The position numbers and the translations under genes were made by a program. DNA of 8,832 bases, taken from NCBI GenBank assembly GCA_007127255.1, contig SKZS01000081.1, positions 1 to 8,832 on the forward strand, read 5' to 3'. Below the pieces are notes generated by a model, which did not search any database, was not told the DNA's origin, and worked only from the letters and a program-made list of their open reading frames with translations. Of the stretch, positions 1-6,929 are shown piece by piece; within the stretch, counting starts at the first letter, position 1, and the number at the start of each line of letters is the position of its first letter. Origin of the DNA: Syntrophomonadaceae bacterium. Lineage in GTDB: Bacteria; Bacillota; Dethiobacteria; DTU022.

Positions 1-1
1 T

Positions 2-1480
2 AACATCGTCAATATAAGCTTTCGCCGCTGCCATTTTTACATTTAAAAGAGGCTTGATCATTTCTGCCATTCCGGAGACAATGTTGTCTCTCTCTTCCTC
101 CGGGGCTGCCATCAAAGCTTTTCTTCCGAAGATGCTGACCATTCCTTCCGCACCCATAACTGAAATTTCACCCTTCGGCCAGGCTACGATCAGGTCCGGG
201 TCGAACGCTTTACCGCACATTGCATAGTAGCCGGCCCCGTAGGACTTACGTACAATAATGGTAAACTTGGGTACGGTAGCTTCAGCTACGGCATGAATGA
301 GCTTTGCTCCATGCCTTATGATGCCGCTTTTTTCAGCCATAGAACCAATCATAAAGCCGGGAACATCAGATAGAAACAGAATGGGGATATTGAATGCGTC
401 GCAAGCCCAGATAAAGCGGGCCGCTTTATCTGAAGCGTTAACATCAATTACCCCTCCGTAGGACATTGGATTATTGGCGACAATACCCAGGGGATATCCG
501 CCAATACGGCCAAAGCCGGTGATCATATTTTTGCCCCATTTGGGCTTGATTTCAAAAAACAAGCCGTCGTCTACAATCATCTTGATTACACGGTGCATGT
601 TGTATGCCTGACGGGTATTGTCGGGGATGATTTCCAATATTTTGTCGTCGATTAAAGCCGTAGGATCGCCTTCATAATCTAAACGTGGCGGTTTTTCATC
701 ACAGTGGCCGGGAAAGAATGAAAGGTAGTCTTTGATTGCCTGAATACAGGCAGCATCGTCTTCCACTTCAAGGTCTCCGACCCCGCTTTTTTCACAATGT
801 ACTTTTGAACCTCCCAGCTCGTTTTCAGAGATATCTTCACCGATAACCATTTTAACCAGGCCCGGTCCACCCAGGCCCATGAAACTTTTATCTTTGACCA
901 TGGGGACAAAATCGGCAAGACCCGGAATATATGCCGTGCCGGCAAAACCGGGGCCCATCATCGCCCCCACCAGTGGAATTACACCCGACATGAGGGCTTC
1001 TTCTTTGAATAAATGGCCGGTATAGGCAAAAAGTGCAACGCGGTCGGTATCTTCACTGGCGCCAAAGCCTGATTTTGCATCGATGCGGGCTCCGCCTGAA
1101 TCCATTATCCAGATCATGGGAAATCTTGACTTTAGAGCAATTTCTCTTATTCGTGTTGCTTTTATTTCACCTATTTCACCCATGGATCCACCCTTGACGG
1201 TATAGTCATAGGATACCAATCCGGCATAACGGCCGTTAATTTTTCCGTAACCGGCGATTACACCGTCGGCATCGGGCTTTTCTACATCGTCTCCGCCAAG
1301 AATACCAACCTCACAAAATGTGCCCTCGTCAAAAAGCAAATCAAGGCGTTCACGGGCCGTAAGCTTGCCCCGGTCATGCTGCCGTTTAATTTTATCCGGC
1401 CCCCCGCCCTGCCTGGCAATTGCTCTTTTTTGGTGCAGATTGTCTACATCAGAAAAACCGGTTTTCTCTTGTTCACTCAT
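2..1480 (-). CDS. Acyl-CoA carboxylase carboxyltransferase (beta) subunit, C-terminus cut by window edge
   Basis: This is the carboxyltransferase subunit of a biotin-dependent acyl-CoA carboxylase. It moves the carboxyl group from carboxybiotin to the alpha or gamma carbon of an acyl-CoA in the cytoplasm. The reading frame is open from the ATG at 1480 to the left edge, giving 493 residues. Family members are usually about 510-520 residues, so only some 20-25 are missing. It has two crotonase-like halves. The N half carries KLTARERLDLL (about 39-49), DSGGARI (127-133) and the oxyanion-hole region MGPGFAG (175-181). The C half carries DVPGFM (372-377) and a VMGAEG segment (441-446). That last segment resembles propionyl-CoA carboxylase (VMGPEG) rather than methylcrotonyl-CoA carboxylase (VMGGEQ). 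In contrast, the HCEKSGVGD stretch (about 228-236) looks more like methylcrotonyl-CoA carboxylase, so the acyl substrate is not assigned. A ribosome site AAGGAGG lies 12 nt upstream. The biotin carboxylase partner is the preceding gene. No biotin attachment motif is visible. Confidence 0.95.
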   Translation of the reverse strand, partial: MSEQEKTGFSDVDNLHQKRAIARQGGGPDKIKRQHDRGKLTARERLDLLFDEGTFCEVGILGGDDVEKPDADGVIAGYGKINGRYAGLVSYDYTVKGGSMGEIGEIKATRIREIALKSRFPMIWIMDSGGARIDAKSGFGASEDTDRVALFAYTGHLFKEEALMSGVIPLVGAMMGPGFAGTAYIPGLADFVPMVKDKSFMGLGGPGLVKMVIGEDISENELGGSKVHCEKSGVGDLEVEDDAACIQAIKDYLSFFPGHCDEKPPRLDYEGDPTALIDDKILEIIPDNTRQAYNMHRVIKMIVDDGLFFEIKPKWGKNMITGFGRIGGYPLGIVANNPMSYGGVIDVNASDKAARFIWACDAFNIPILFLSDVPGFMIGSMAEKSGIIRHGAKLIHAVAEATVPKFTIIVRKSYGAGYYAMCGKAFDPDLIVAWPKGEISVMGAEGMVSIFGRKALMAAPEEERDNIVSGMAEMIKPLLNVKMAAAKAYIDDV

Positions 1481-1512
1481 CTATAGTCCTGGCCTCCTTA
1501 GGTTTTTTAAGC

Positions 1513-1529
1513 GGGCACAGGATGTGCCC
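1513..1529 (-). other. Perfect hairpin in the gap between biotin carboxylase and carboxyltransferase genes
   Basis: The 72-nt gap between the biotin carboxylase stop and the carboxyltransferase start contains a perfect 7-bp inverted repeat, GGGCACA-TCC-TGTGCCC in the transcript sense, with a 3-nt loop. It is followed by GCTTAAAAAACC rather than a run of T, so it does not look like an intrinsic terminator for the operon. An mRNA-processing, stability or translation-balancing role for the two subunits is possible but is only inference. Confidence 0.6.
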
Positions 1530-1552
1530 TTCTGATACAAAGTCCATATTTA

Positions 1553-2899
1553 TCATGATTGAGGCTTATACCTCAGTTTTTCAATAAAGTGGGTATCGTA
1601 ACCACCCTCTTGAAAAAGAGGGGAAGAAAGGACTTCCTGCAAAAAAGGAAGATTGGTTTTAATACCGTCAATGTGATAATCGTTCAGGGCGGCAGCCATC
1701 TGCTTAAGCGCTTCCTGGCGCGTTTCGCCACGGGCTATAACTTTGGCCAGGAGAGGATCGAAGTAAGGGGTGATAACACTTCCGGATTCACAGCCGCTGT
1801 CGACCCTGATTCCCTCTCCAAAAGGTTCTTTGTAATTGCCGATGGTTCCCGGTGAAGGGAAAAATCGCTTTGGGTCTTCGGCATAGACTCTTGCTTCCAG
1901 GGCCCACCCCCGGTGCTCCAAACCCTCTTCTGTCATGGTGAGGGGTTCGCCGGAGGCAATACGGATCTGTTCTTCGACCAGGTCCAGACCTGTTATCAAT
2001 TCGGTAACCGGGTGCTCAACCTGGAGCCGGGTATTTGCTTCCAAAAAGTAATAATTGCGTTCCCGATCAACGACAAACTCGATTGTGCCGGCATTGTAGT
2101 AATCGATGCCGTCTGCCAGTTTCCGGGCCGCTTCTCTTAGCATCCGGCGCAATTCAGTATTTACTGAAGTGGAGGGAGACTCTTCAATTACTTTTTGGTA
2201 GCGGCGCTGAATGGAGCATTCCCGTTCAAAAAAAGTAAGCATATTGCCATGATGATCCCTGAGCACCTGGATTTCAATATGGTGTGGCTCTTCAAGATAT
2301 TTTTCGATATATACCCTGCTGTCTCCGAAAGCAACTCCGGCTCGGTCAGCTGTTTCTGTAAATGCTGCAGGCAAATCGTCCGGACTGGAAACTTTACGCA
2401 TCCCGATACCACCACCCCCGGCTGCAGCTTTCAGGAGCACCGGAAAACCAATCTTTACGCAACCTGCTTCCGCTTCTTCCAGGTTTTCCACTACGCCGCT
2501 GCCTGGTACCGTGGGCACTTCAAGGCGGTGCGCAGTTTTCCGGGCCTGGGCCTTATCGCCCATTATGTTGACGGTTTCAGCTTTCGGTCCGATAAATATA
2601 AGACCTTCTACGCGGCATTTCTTCACGAATGAAGGGTTTTCGGAAAGAAACCCGTATCCCGGATGGATGGCATCGCATCCTTTCTCCCGGGCTGCGGCGA
2701 TAACTTTTTCCATATCAAGATAGCTTTCCAGCGGTGTTTTCCCACCAAGATTTACCGCTTCATCAGCTTCCCTGACAAAGGGAGCATTTTGATCGGGTTC
2801 GGCATAGACTGCCACAGAAGCAATATTTAATTTTTTTGTGGTTTTAATAACGCGACGGGCGATCTCACCCCGGTTGGCAATTAATATTTTTTTAATCAC
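1553..2899 (-). CDS. accC: Biotin carboxylase subunit of acyl-CoA carboxylase (AccC-like), GTG start
   Basis: This enzyme carboxylates biotin on a carrier protein using ATP and bicarbonate, and feeds the adjacent carboxyltransferase. It has 448 residues, the usual size of a stand-alone AccC. The N-terminal domain starts MIKKILIANRGEIARR. HPGYGFLSEN lies at 79-88. The ATP-grasp core has Lys157 followed by the glycine loop GGGGIGM (161-167), then ERECSIQRR (225-233) with K236, and NTRLQVEHPVTE (289-300), which holds the catalytic Glu and Arg. The C-terminal domain has ARVYAEDP (336-343). An in-frame TTG exists at 2935 with no ribosome site before it, whereas the GTG at 2899 has AAAGGAG 9 nt upstream and gives the N-terminus typical of the family, so the GTG is chosen. 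There is no C-terminal biotinyl domain, so this is not the fused alpha subunit of mammalian propionyl-CoA carboxylase. Ile165 in the glycine loop replaces the Lys or Arg of many homologs. The gene follows the acyl-CoA dehydrogenase by 56 nt. Confidence 0.96.
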   Translation of the reverse strand: MIKKILIANRGEIARRVIKTTKKLNIASVAVYAEPDQNAPFVREADEAVNLGGKTPLESYLDMEKVIAAAREKGCDAIHPGYGFLSENPSFVKKCRVEGLIFIGPKAETVNIMGDKAQARKTAHRLEVPTVPGSGVVENLEEAEAGCVKIGFPVLLKAAAGGGGIGMRKVSSPDDLPAAFTETADRAGVAFGDSRVYIEKYLEEPHHIEIQVLRDHHGNMLTFFERECSIQRRYQKVIEESPSTSVNTELRRMLREAARKLADGIDYYNAGTIEFVVDRERNYYFLEANTRLQVEHPVTELITGLDLVEEQIRIASGEPLTMTEEGLEHRGWALEARVYAEDPKRFFPSPGTIGNYKEPFGEGIRVDSGCESGSVITPYFDPLLAKVIARGETRQEALKQMAAALNDYHIDGIKTNLPFLQEVLSSPLFQEGGYDTHFIEKLRYKPQS

Positions 2900-2908
2900 A
2901 TCAAATGA

Positions 2909-2915
2909 CTCCTTT
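2909..2915 (-). promoter_or_regulatory. Ribosome binding site deciding the GTG start of the biotin carboxylase
   Basis: AAAGGAG in the transcript sense lies 9 nt before the GTG at 2897-2899. The alternative in-frame TTG at 2933-2935 is upstream of this site and has no purine-rich motif of its own, which argues for the GTG. Confidence 0.8.
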
Positions 2916-2955
2916 ATGGGTATTGCTTGTTTCAACTAGAGTGGAAAGAGATTTA

Positions 2956-4104
2956 TTAAAGTCCCATTTGCCTGGAAATAATCTCCAGCATTATTTCATC
3001 AGTACCCGCCCCTATACGAATCAGACGGCTGTCACGCCAGAAACGCTGGATGGGATACTCCATCATGTAACCGTAGCCGCCGTGAAACTGCATTGCTTCA
3101 TCAGCTACCTTGTTGGCCACCCGGGAAGAATAAAGTTTGGCCATGGCAATTTCCCCGGCCGGAAATTCGCCGACTTTAATCAGGCCTGCCACGTGATAAG
3201 AGAGCTGACGTGCCGCTTCTATTTCTGTGGCCAGTTCACCGAGGCGGTGGCGGATAGTCTGGAACTTACCAATAGGACGACCGAACTGTAATCGTTCTTT
3301 TACATACTTCAGGGTTATATCCAGGTAAATCTGGGCTGCTGCCACTGATGAAACCGCTCCGAAAAGGCGCTCGGGCTGAAGCTCCCACATGATATAGTAA
3401 AAACCCTGTTCTTCCTCACCGAGCAAATTTTCAGCCGGCACCGGGCAATCCTGGAATGCAAGTTCGGCTGTGTCAGAAGTATGCATACCCACTTTTTCAA
3501 GAGTGCGGGATACACTAAAGCCGGGAGTGCCTTTTTCAACGATGAAAAGGTTCATTCCTTTAGCTCCCTCGCTGCCGCGAGTCCTGGTGACAACAATGGC
3601 AAAGTCGGCACGTACCCCGTTTGTAATGAAAGTTTTCTGGCCGTTAATAATATAGCGGTTTCCGTCAGCTTCAGAGGTAGTGCGGATTGCGGCCACGTCC
3701 GAGCCGGCATCAGGCTCGGTAATGCAGAGACAGCCAATTAATTCTCCAGCCAGGGCCGGCCTCAGGAAACGCTCTTTAATGCTTTCTGAGCCTACCTTGT
3801 TCAAAAGGGCGCAGACCATGTCAGTTTGGGCCCCAATGCTCATGGCTATTCCTGCTGATAAACTGCCCATCATCTCTTCGGCCAGGATAATTCCGCAAAG
3901 GTAATCACCGCCCTGACCACCGTACTTTTCCGGGTATTGCAGCCCTAGAAACCCAAGCTCTCCCATGCGATTAAATACTGACCTGGGAAACTCTTTTGCT
4001 TCTTCCCATTCATCCGCATAAGGGGCCAGTTCTTTGGCTACAAATTCACGCAGGGTTTTGCGAATAGCCTGGTGTTCTTCATTAAATAAAGGGTGGTCGC
4101 TCAT
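2956..4104 (-). CDS. Acyl-CoA dehydrogenase, FAD-dependent, isovaleryl/long-chain type catalytic base
   Basis: This flavoenzyme introduces a trans-2 double bond into an acyl-CoA and passes electrons to electron-transferring flavoprotein. No etfAB genes are in the window. At 382 residues it has the standard family length. Visible signatures are the FAD/substrate motif CITEPDAGSD (127-136), INGQKTFITNG (153-163), RLQFGRPIGKFQ (271-282) and the C-terminal QFHGGYGYMMEYPIQRFWRD stretch (339-358). The position that carries the catalytic Glu in short- and medium-chain enzymes (YEGT) reads GAGT here (365-368), with Ala366. Instead, Glu245 in ELQPER (241-246) matches the helix position used by isovaleryl-CoA and long-chain enzymes, which hints at a branched or bulky substrate. 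The ATG has AAGGAGG 6 nt upstream, placed inside the end of the DUF35 gene, whose stop is only 2 nt away, so the two genes are probably translationally coupled. Confidence 0.95.
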   Translation of the reverse strand: MSDHPLFNEEHQAIRKTLREFVAKELAPYADEWEEAKEFPRSVFNRMGELGFLGLQYPEKYGGQGGDYLCGIILAEEMMGSLSAGIAMSIGAQTDMVCALLNKVGSESIKERFLRPALAGELIGCLCITEPDAGSDVAAIRTTSEADGNRYIINGQKTFITNGVRADFAIVVTRTRGSEGAKGMNLFIVEKGTPGFSVSRTLEKVGMHTSDTAELAFQDCPVPAENLLGEEEQGFYYIMWELQPERLFGAVSSVAAAQIYLDITLKYVKERLQFGRPIGKFQTIRHRLGELATEIEAARQLSYHVAGLIKVGEFPAGEIAMAKLYSSRVANKVADEAMQFHGGYGYMMEYPIQRFWRDSRLIRIGAGTDEIMLEIISRQMGL

Positions 4105-4106
4105 CC

Positions 4107-4586
4107 TCAGCCTCCTTTTTCTTCACTAACCTTAAAATGCAAAATATCCTGCATTTGCCCGACTCGTTCACCATCAGGTTTGAAGACTGCTTCTACGCGC
4201 AAACCCGGTGAAAGTCTGGCCGGGTCGGTTTCGTTAACAAAATGGGAAAGATAGCTGTCACAACCATCAAGCTGAATATAGCCATAAGTATAGGGCACCG
4301 GTCTTTTTTCCCCGGTTTCAGGGTCGATGAAAGGATAATTGACCACAGAGTATCCGGCCAGGATGCCGGTTGCCGGAAGTTCAACCGTTTCGTCAGGAGC
4401 GATAAAACAGGGTCCGCAAACAGCCCGTGGAGGAACATAAACTTTTCTGCATTCCGGGCAGCGATTGCCAATAATTTTCTTTTCGTCGCGCAGGGCCTTA
4501 AGCATCAAGCTGCCGTTGCGGCCTGCGGCCCAGCGGTAAGGAAGCTCAACTACCACCTGCAGGTGAAGCAGTTCACTTTTCTCCAT
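4107..4586 (-). CDS. DUF35/OB-fold Zn-ribbon acyl-CoA-associated protein (copy A)
   Basis: A 159-residue DUF35 protein. It has an N-terminal helical segment, a rubredoxin-like Zn ribbon with Cys43, Cys46, Cys57 and Cys60 (CPEC...CGPC), and a C-terminal OB-fold with the GYSVVNYPF and YGYIQLDG strands and a PGLRVEAVF strand. In known families these proteins have no activity alone. They bind thiolase-superfamily enzymes and help hold CoA: examples are the archaeal thiolase/HMG-CoA synthase complex, benzoylsuccinyl-CoA thiolase BbsAB and the steroid aldolase Ltp2-ChsH2. It lies 23 nt after thiolase-like protein A and is its probable partner. It is a clear paralog of the DUF35 protein at 6926-7402: both share the PYRWA/PYKWA N-terminal motif, the same Cys spacing and nearly the same length. 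The ATG is the first possible start, since an in-frame TAG lies just upstream. The AGGAG site is rather distant (13 nt). Confidence 0.92.
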   Translation of the reverse strand: MEKSELLHLQVVVELPYRWAAGRNGSLMLKALRDEKKIIGNRCPECRKVYVPPRAVCGPCFIAPDETVELPATGILAGYSVVNYPFIDPETGEKRPVPYTYGYIQLDGCDSYLSHFVNETDPARLSPGLRVEAVFKPDGERVGQMQDILHFKVSEEKGG

Positions 4587-4609
4587 TTTCTATAATTCAC
4601 TCCTTTCTG

Positions 4610-5764
4610 TTACCACGGACGGCTGCCGAGCAGCATCAAGTCCGTCCAGTATGCACCACCGAATCCGGTGGACAGGGCCAGGTTAACATCGGGCACCTGG
4701 CGCCCGGGAGCCCTGCCCATAACCTGAAGGGCAGCTTCGCCGATTCGCAACAGCCCGGTGGCCCCGATACAGTTAGTGCAGATTACACCTCCGGAAGGAT
4801 TAAAGGGCAGTTCACCGTCCATGTGGGTCACCTTGTCCCTCAGCAGGCGGGGTGATTCTCCCGGTTTGCAGAGACCCATGGCTTCAATCCACTTCAGGCC
4901 TGCAAAACTGTAGGGTTGATACAGTTCAACAACGTCAAGTTCCTTGAGTGGTTCCTTAATACCGACATTTTTATAGAGCTCTTTTACTGCTTCCTGCATG
5001 GTGTGTATCTCTTCATAATTAATATCGCCGAAGTAGCTATGGCTGTGTCGGACTGCTGTCGATAAAACCCAGGCCGGACGAGGGGATAATTTTTTTGCCT
5101 TCTGTTCTCCGGCAAAAATAACTGCCGCAGCCCCGTCGCTGCGCGGGCAGATATCCAAAAGTTTTACCGGCCAGGATAGCATAGGCGACTGCATCACTTC
5201 TTCGACTGTTACCGGTTTCTGCAACTGGGCATAAGGATTATTAGCACCGTGTTCGCGGTCACGTACCGTCACGAGAGCGGCATCTTCTTCTGTAATACCG
5301 TAGCGCTTCATGTAGGTCGAGGCTTCCACTGCCAGGCCGGGCAGGGCTCCGCTAAAGGAAAAGCGGTCGAAGATCGGATCACTGCAGGTAATGATTGCCC
5401 CGGTAGTGTCCGATTCTGAATTTTTCTCCCAGCCGATAACCAGGACGACGTCAAAAAGTTCTGAGGCGGTATGATGATAACCGGCAATGCCAAGGGTTGA
5501 GCCGGTGGTACCGCCGGTAGTCAGTTTTATCAGGGGTTTCATCCAGGCTCCACTGCCGTCGACACTCCAGGTATCAACATAGTTTACCGCTTCGAAGTGA
5601 TCCATGTTTCCAATAACTACGGCATCAATATCATCGATGGTTAATTCCGCATCTTCAAGGGCGGCACGGACTGCTTCGTTAATCAGTTCTACACCGTTAA
5701 CGTCATCTCGTCGGCTGCGGTGATAGGTTTGGCCGAAACCGATTATACCTACTCTTTGTGACAT
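4610..5764 (-). CDS. Thiolase-superfamily protein lacking the catalytic cysteine (copy A, SCP2-thiolase-like)
   Basis: A 384-residue thiolase-fold protein of the SCP2-thiolase type. Fold landmarks are the N-terminal VGIIGFGQT (5-13), SDGAAAVIF (209-217), VVELYQPYS (278-286), NPSGG (322-326), GATG (334-337) and the C-terminal STGFGG (365-370). The loop that carries the nucleophilic Cys in true thiolases (CSTGST in human SCP2 thiolase) reads GTTGST here (85-90), so Cys is replaced by Gly85. The active-site GHP histidine region reads CTNC (329-332), and the second catalytic Cys near the C-terminus is Ser/Thr. Classical thiolysis therefore looks unlikely. Retro-aldol or another C-C lyase chemistry, as in Ltp2, is the better guess and remains inference. 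The start has AGGAGGT 8 nt upstream, overlapping the TAG stop of the preceding gene, 13 nt away. The DUF35 protein at 4107-4586 is its likely partner. Confidence 0.9.
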   Translation of the reverse strand: MSQRVGIIGFGQTYHRSRRDDVNGVELINEAVRAALEDAELTIDDIDAVVIGNMDHFEAVNYVDTWSVDGSGAWMKPLIKLTTGGTTGSTLGIAGYHHTASELFDVVLVIGWEKNSESDTTGAIITCSDPIFDRFSFSGALPGLAVEASTYMKRYGITEEDAALVTVRDREHGANNPYAQLQKPVTVEEVMQSPMLSWPVKLLDICPRSDGAAAVIFAGEQKAKKLSPRPAWVLSTAVRHSHSYFGDINYEEIHTMQEAVKELYKNVGIKEPLKELDVVELYQPYSFAGLKWIEAMGLCKPGESPRLLRDKVTHMDGELPFNPSGGVICTNCIGATGLLRIGEAALQVMGRAPGRQVPDVNLALSTGFGGAYWTDLMLLGSRPW

Positions 5765-5777
5765 AGTTAATTACCTC

Positions 5778-6929
5778 CTACTCTCCAAGGATGACGACGC
5801 AGTGGGATTGGCCGCAGGGTCCGTTAATCCCATGGGCCAGGGCCAGCTCTACCGGCCCTTCTACCTGCCGCTCTCCGGCCTCTCCACGTATCTGCAGGGT
5901 GGCTTCTATAACACGGGCCAATCCGGCTACAAGTACTGCGTGAGCGGATAAAACGCCGCCCGAGGGGTTTACGGGTACCGGGCCGTCAAAAGCAGTAGCG
6001 CCGAGGCGGGTCAGTTCCCCGCCTTTTCCCCTGGGGCAGAATCCAAGTTCTTCCAGCCAGAGCGGTTCCATGTAAGAGTAGGCGTCGTAGAGCTCGACTA
6101 CGTCGATTTCCTCAAAAGGATTCTCAACACCGGCCATGCCGTAAGCGCGGTGAGCAGCATCGCGCAGGGCCGGAGCTTCGGCCAGATCCCGGTCTCCCAA
6201 GTAGTGGGCCTCACTGCAATGAGCAATACCTTTGATCCAAACTGGCTTACGCCCCAACTTGGAAGCTGTATTGCGATCGGCCAGAATTACTGCGGCCGCT
6301 CCATCGGAGATAGGAGAGAGGTCATGTATTTTGAGCGGGGCGGCCATCATTTTGGAAGTCATCACATCCTCAATGGTCATCTCGGCAGCAAGCTGGGCAT
6401 GGGGATTAAGCCGGGCATTGCCGCGATTTTTGACGCTTACATGGGCGAAATCTTCTTCGGTCAGACCATAGCGGTCCATATAGCATCTGGCCTGCATAGC
6501 TGCTGCAGCTGTTGCTTCTATACCAAGAGGTCGGGTATAAATATAGTCAAACATACCGTTGGTTATCTGACGCATATTTCCTTCTGAGCCTTTGCAGTGC
6601 ACGACTACAAGAGTGGTTTTGTATGCCCCGGAAAGAATGCGCATCATTCCATAGAGCAGGCCGAAGGTGCCGTCTCCTTCCACGGTAGAAACATTACGAC
6701 CGCCCTGGTAAGAAGAACCGCAGGCATCCTGAACAGCCATGCTGGAAATGGTTCGGCCGTCCCAGAAATCGTTGGAAACGGTTATAAAGTTATCGATATC
6801 GTCTATACTCAATCCAGCATCAGCCAGGGCCCCGGAGGTTACCTCGTAAACCATCTCGGAGAAGTTTGCATCATCAATCCTGCGCCGGTAGCCGGTCTGG
6901 GCAGCGCCGACAATTGCTATATCGGTCAC
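5778..6929 (-). CDS. Thiolase-superfamily protein lacking the catalytic cysteine (copy B, SCP2-thiolase-like)
   Basis: A 383-residue thiolase-fold protein and a diverged paralog of the next gene. It shows IAIVGAAQTGY (4-14), ISDGAAAVILAD (207-218), VVELYDAYSYM (277-287), NPSGG (321-325) and LALAHGINGP (362-371). The nucleophile loop reads STVEGDGTFG (81-90). No Cys occurs between residues 71 and 111, so the catalytic Cys is missing and Val83 or Glu84 sits there. His330, in SAHAVLVAG, may correspond to the GHP histidine of thiolases, unlike copy A. The C-terminal CxG cysteine is replaced by His367. It starts with GTG, 10 nt after AAGGAGGT, and the start overlaps the stop of the DUF35 gene by 4 nt (GTGA), so the two are probably translationally coupled and form a complex. 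An unusual acyl-CoA C-C lyase, such as a retro-aldolase, is proposed. A non-catalytic partner role for copy A or copy B in a mixed complex is an alternative. Confidence 0.9.
   Translation of the reverse strand: MTDIAIVGAAQTGYRRRIDDANFSEMVYEVTSGALADAGLSIDDIDNFITVSNDFWDGRTISSMAVQDACGSSYQGGRNVSTVEGDGTFGLLYGMMRILSGAYKTTLVVVHCKGSEGNMRQITNGMFDYIYTRPLGIEATAAAAMQARCYMDRYGLTEEDFAHVSVKNRGNARLNPHAQLAAEMTIEDVMTSKMMAAPLKIHDLSPISDGAAAVILADRNTASKLGRKPVWIKGIAHCSEAHYLGDRDLAEAPALRDAAHRAYGMAGVENPFEEIDVVELYDAYSYMEPLWLEELGFCPRGKGGELTRLGATAFDGPVPVNPSGGVLSAHAVLVAGLARVIEATLQIRGEAGERQVEGPVELALAHGINGPCGQSHCVVILGE

Noticed and set aside
679..945. Short frame inside the carboxyltransferase gene
   Set aside because: It is a shifted reading of the carboxyltransferase gene, whose own frame is uninterrupted from 1480 to the window edge.
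1501..1529. Hairpin plus the T-run at 1503-1508 as an intrinsic terminator
   Set aside because: The T-run lies on the plus strand and in the transcript sense reads as A residues. No plus-strand gene ends here, so it cannot terminate the operon in the usual way.
2195..2632. 145-codon plus-strand reading frame opposite the biotin carboxylase gene
   Set aside because: It is antisense to a gene with clear conserved motifs, resembles no known protein and has no ribosome site or neighbours on that strand. The same holds for the 145-codon frame at 6150-6587.
2900..2935. Extended N-terminus of the biotin carboxylase from a TTG at 2935
   Set aside because: No ribosome site precedes the TTG, the AAAGGAG site would lie inside the coding region, and the extra 12 residues are not typical of AccC.
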